Below, in pieces: positions 45,120-46,525 of a DNA stretch of 46,525 nucleotides. The notes beneath the pieces were generated by a model. That model did not search any database. It saw only the letters and a program-made list of their open reading frames with translations, and was not told the origin of the DNA. Numbering within the stretch: position 1 is the first letter of the stretch; each line of letters begins with the position of its first letter. The stretch spans positions 1 through 46,525 of the forward strand of contig JAGCZH010000004.1 in the NCBI GenBank assembly GCA_017960475.1. The letters run 5' to 3'. This DNA is from Bacteroidales bacterium (GTDB lineage: Bacteria; Bacteroidota; Bacteroidia; Bacteroidales; P3). Made by a program: the position numbers and the translations under genes.

Positions 45120-45129
45120 ATCACACCTT

Positions 45130-46038
45130 ATGATCAAAAAGACCCTTTGCTTTTCAAATCCAGCCTATATATCATTGAAAAACCAACAATTGGTTATTCA
45201 ATTAGATAAAACTGAGGAAAAACGCACAATCCCAATTGAGGACATAGCATACGTATTGCTCGACCATCAGCAAATCACTATAACCCATGGAGCAATTGCT
45301 GCACTTCTTGACAACAATGCGGCTATTATTACTTGCGACAGCCGTCATCTACCAATTGGATTAATGCTACCTCTCGAAGGTAACACATTGCAAAGCGAAC
45401 GTTTTCAAAGTCAAATAGAGGCCTCTCTGCCTCTTCGCAAACAATTGTGGCAGCAAACTGTCGAGTGCAAAATTCGCAACCAGGCCGCACTGCTCAAAAT
45501 ACTGTATAATTGCGAAACACGCAACATGCTTGCTTGGGCTAACGATGTAAGGTCTGGTGACAGTACAAATCTCGAAGGCCGTGCTGCAGTCTACTATTGG
45601 AGTAAGATGTTCCCTGAACAAGACGATTTCACACGAGACCGCAATGGCATTCACCCCAACGCCATGCTCAACTATGGCTATGCCGTTCTTCGTGCAGTTG
45701 TGGCTCGGGGTCTTGTGGCAAGTGGTTTACTGCCGACTCTCGGTATACATCACCACAACCGCTACAACGCTTATTGCCTTGCCGACGACATAATGGAGCC
45801 ATATCGTCCTTTTGTGGACTTACTGGTCTCAAATCTAACACACCAATATCCTGACCAAGATGAAATCACGACATATATTAAACGTCAGTTACTAACAATA
45901 CCGACTCTCGAAGTCACCATATCAGGCCAACGAAGTCCTCTGATGATTGCTGTTTCGCAGACAACAGCCTCTCTTGCCAAATGTTACAATGGTGAAATGA
46001 GACGAATCACCTACCCCACTTTCGATGGACAGATTTAG
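45130..46038 (+). CDS. cas1: CRISPR integrase Cas1 (type II-C)
   Basis: Metal-dependent integrase that inserts new spacers together with Cas2; 302 residues. Catalytic residues are E149 (LEGRAAVYYW), His in GIHHHNRYN (207-209) and D220/E223 in LADDIMEPY. The frame opens at a TTG (45103), but ATG 45130 (MIKKTLCFSNPAYISL) matches the family N terminus and is used. It starts 55 bases after the cas9 stop and overlaps cas2 by 14 bases. Confidence 0.97.
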   Translation: MIKKTLCFSNPAYISLKNQQLVIQLDKTEEKRTIPIEDIAYVLLDHQQITITHGAIAALLDNNAAIITCDSRHLPIGLMLPLEGNTLQSERFQSQIEASLPLRKQLWQQTVECKIRNQAALLKILYNCETRNMLAWANDVRSGDSTNLEGRAAVYYWSKMFPEQDDFTRDRNGIHPNAMLNYGYAVLRAVVARGLVASGLLPTLGIHHHNRYNAYCLADDIMEPYRPFVDLLVSNLTHQYPDQDEITTYIKRQLLTIPTLEVTISGQRSPLMIAVSQTTASLAKCYNGEMRRITYPTFDGQI

Positions 46039-46357
46039 CGAATACCGGATTATGTGGGTACTCATCTTTTTTGACCTTCCTACGGAAACCAAAAAGGAAC
46101 GCAAAGCCGCCTCCGACTTCCGCAAGAACCTTACAAAAGATGGTTTTACAATGTTTCAATACTCTATATACGTCCGTCATTGTGCCAGTCGTGAGAATGC
46201 ACAGGTTCATCTGCGACGTGTCAAATCACTATTGCCAGAATATGGACAAGTGGGTTGCTTGTGCATTACAGACAAACAATTTGCCGAAATAGAGCTTTTC
46301 GACAGCCGCAAAGCGAAAGCGCCTAATGCACCAGGACAACAATTAGAATTGTTTTAG
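46025..46357 (+). CDS. cas2: CRISPR adaptation protein Cas2 (type II-C)
   Basis: 110 residues. Forms the dimer at the centre of the Cas1-Cas2 spacer-integration complex. RFSEYRIMWVLIFFDLPTETKKER is the standard N terminus of II-C Cas2, with the ferredoxin-like Asp in FFDLP. The ATG at 46025 lies inside cas1 and keeps this N terminus, so it is preferred over the internal ATG at 46052. The chain ends in QQLELF, a common end in this family. Confidence 0.96.
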   Translation: MDRFSEYRIMWVLIFFDLPTETKKERKAASDFRKNLTKDGFTMFQYSIYVRHCASRENAQVHLRRVKSLLPEYGQVGCLCITDKQFAEIELFDSRKAKAPNAPGQQLELF

Positions 46358-46394
46358 CACAAATACATAGAAATAACAAAATGAAACCAATCAT

Positions 46395-46426
46395 AAAAAA
46401 TCCCGCCAAAAATAGCGGGATTTTTT
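46395..46426. terminator. Bidirectional terminator after cas2
   Basis: A 12-bp perfect stem AAAAAATCCCGC/GCGGGATTTTTT with an 8-base loop gives T runs on both strands. It can end the cas operon from the left and a crRNA or other transcript arriving from the right. Confidence 0.92.
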
Positions 46427-46467
46427 CATTCTAAGACACATTATAAGATATTATTCCTTAACTTTTT

Positions 46468-46481
46468 ACCACAATTGTGGT
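46468..46481. promoter_or_regulatory. Perfect 14-nt palindrome ACCACAATTGTGGT
   Basis: A perfect palindrome touching the start of the candidate repeat. A near-promoter TAACTTTT (46459-46466, one mismatch from TAnnTTTG) sits next to it. It could be an operator or a hairpin; the role is unknown. Confidence 0.5.
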
Positions 46482-46525
46482 GTCAAAGAACGGTTTCTAT
46501 CTCTGCTTTTTAAGCGAATCACAAC
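46479..46525. CRISPR. Terminal CRISPR repeat or tracrRNA anti-repeat (window-edge, partial locus)
   Basis: The last 47 bases end AAGCGAATCACAAC. On the minus strand this reads GTTGTGATTCGCTT, and further on GTTCTTTGACACC. Bacteroidota type II-C repeats are often 47 nt, begin GTTGTGATTTGCTTT and contain ATCTTTGAACC, so length, position after cas2 and both ends fit. With only one unit visible, two readings remain. It may be the last repeat of an array transcribed toward cas2, or the anti-repeat of a rightward tracrRNA. The near-promoter TAACTTTT just upstream favours the second, the window break the first. Confidence 0.5.

Overview
The window reads as a member of Bacteroidota, most likely Bacteroidales. 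Supporting signs are promoters of the TAnnTTTG type, two secreted proteins with C-terminal type IX secretion (T9SS) sorting domains, Bacteroidota-type YfhO and FprA proteins, little use of Shine-Dalgarno sites, and a large type II-C Cas9. The left edge lies inside an IS3-family element and the right edge in a CRISPR-repeat-like sequence. Both are places where assemblies often break, so this may be a whole contig (inference).

Layout. 1-139: 3' remnant of an IS3-family element. 188-2221 (-): groES-groEL. 2524-8531 (+): HD-domain c-di-AMP phosphodiesterase PgpH/YqfF, a YfhO membrane protein and a flavodiiron protein, closed by a strong terminator. 8699-13137 (+): a T9SS-sorted subtilase, a polytopic membrane protein, RNase HII and a small DUF6913-like protein. 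13142-16519 (-): an MBOAT O-acyltransferase with an SGNH hydrolase, a surface-glycan O-acetylation pair. 16721-18999 (-): a membrane-anchored phosphodiester-glycosidase-like protein translationally coupled to a lone LytTR regulator, then a family 2 glycosyltransferase. 19068-24415 (-): a giant AsmA-like protein, a small lipoprotein, hypoxanthine phosphoribosyltransferase and a SUMF1/FGE-like protein. 24772-29700 (+): SbcD and SbcC. 30005-32655 (-): a cobalamin riboswitch with its own promoter, controlling one T9SS-sorted surface protein with a triplicated domain. 33214-37173 (-): an ABC exporter that ends just after its H-loop, an NfeD-type membrane serine protease and an inositol-monophosphatase-like enzyme. 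37305-40267 (+): a DUF3298-type lipoprotein, a WYL-domain regulator and a four-TM protein of unknown function. 40435-46525 (+): cas9-cas1-cas2, a bidirectional terminator, and a partial CRISPR repeat or tracrRNA anti-repeat at the very end.

Three things stand out. First, a B12 riboswitch with an intact P1 stem controls a single secreted repeat protein, with no TonB receptor next to it, which suggests a corrinoid-related surface protein. Second, the spacers around sbcCD, the ABC exporter and nfeD carry arrays of exact 7-nt units (consensus KTGAMWN). Each unit carries TGA, so three units close all three reading frames, and the arrays supply the actual stop codons of sbcD and nfeD. Related 8-9-nt units (CCTTTTAAA type) sit before gene starts. 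Third, the type II-C CRISPR locus has a 1546-residue Cas9 and a WYL regulator plus an unknown membrane protein just upstream.
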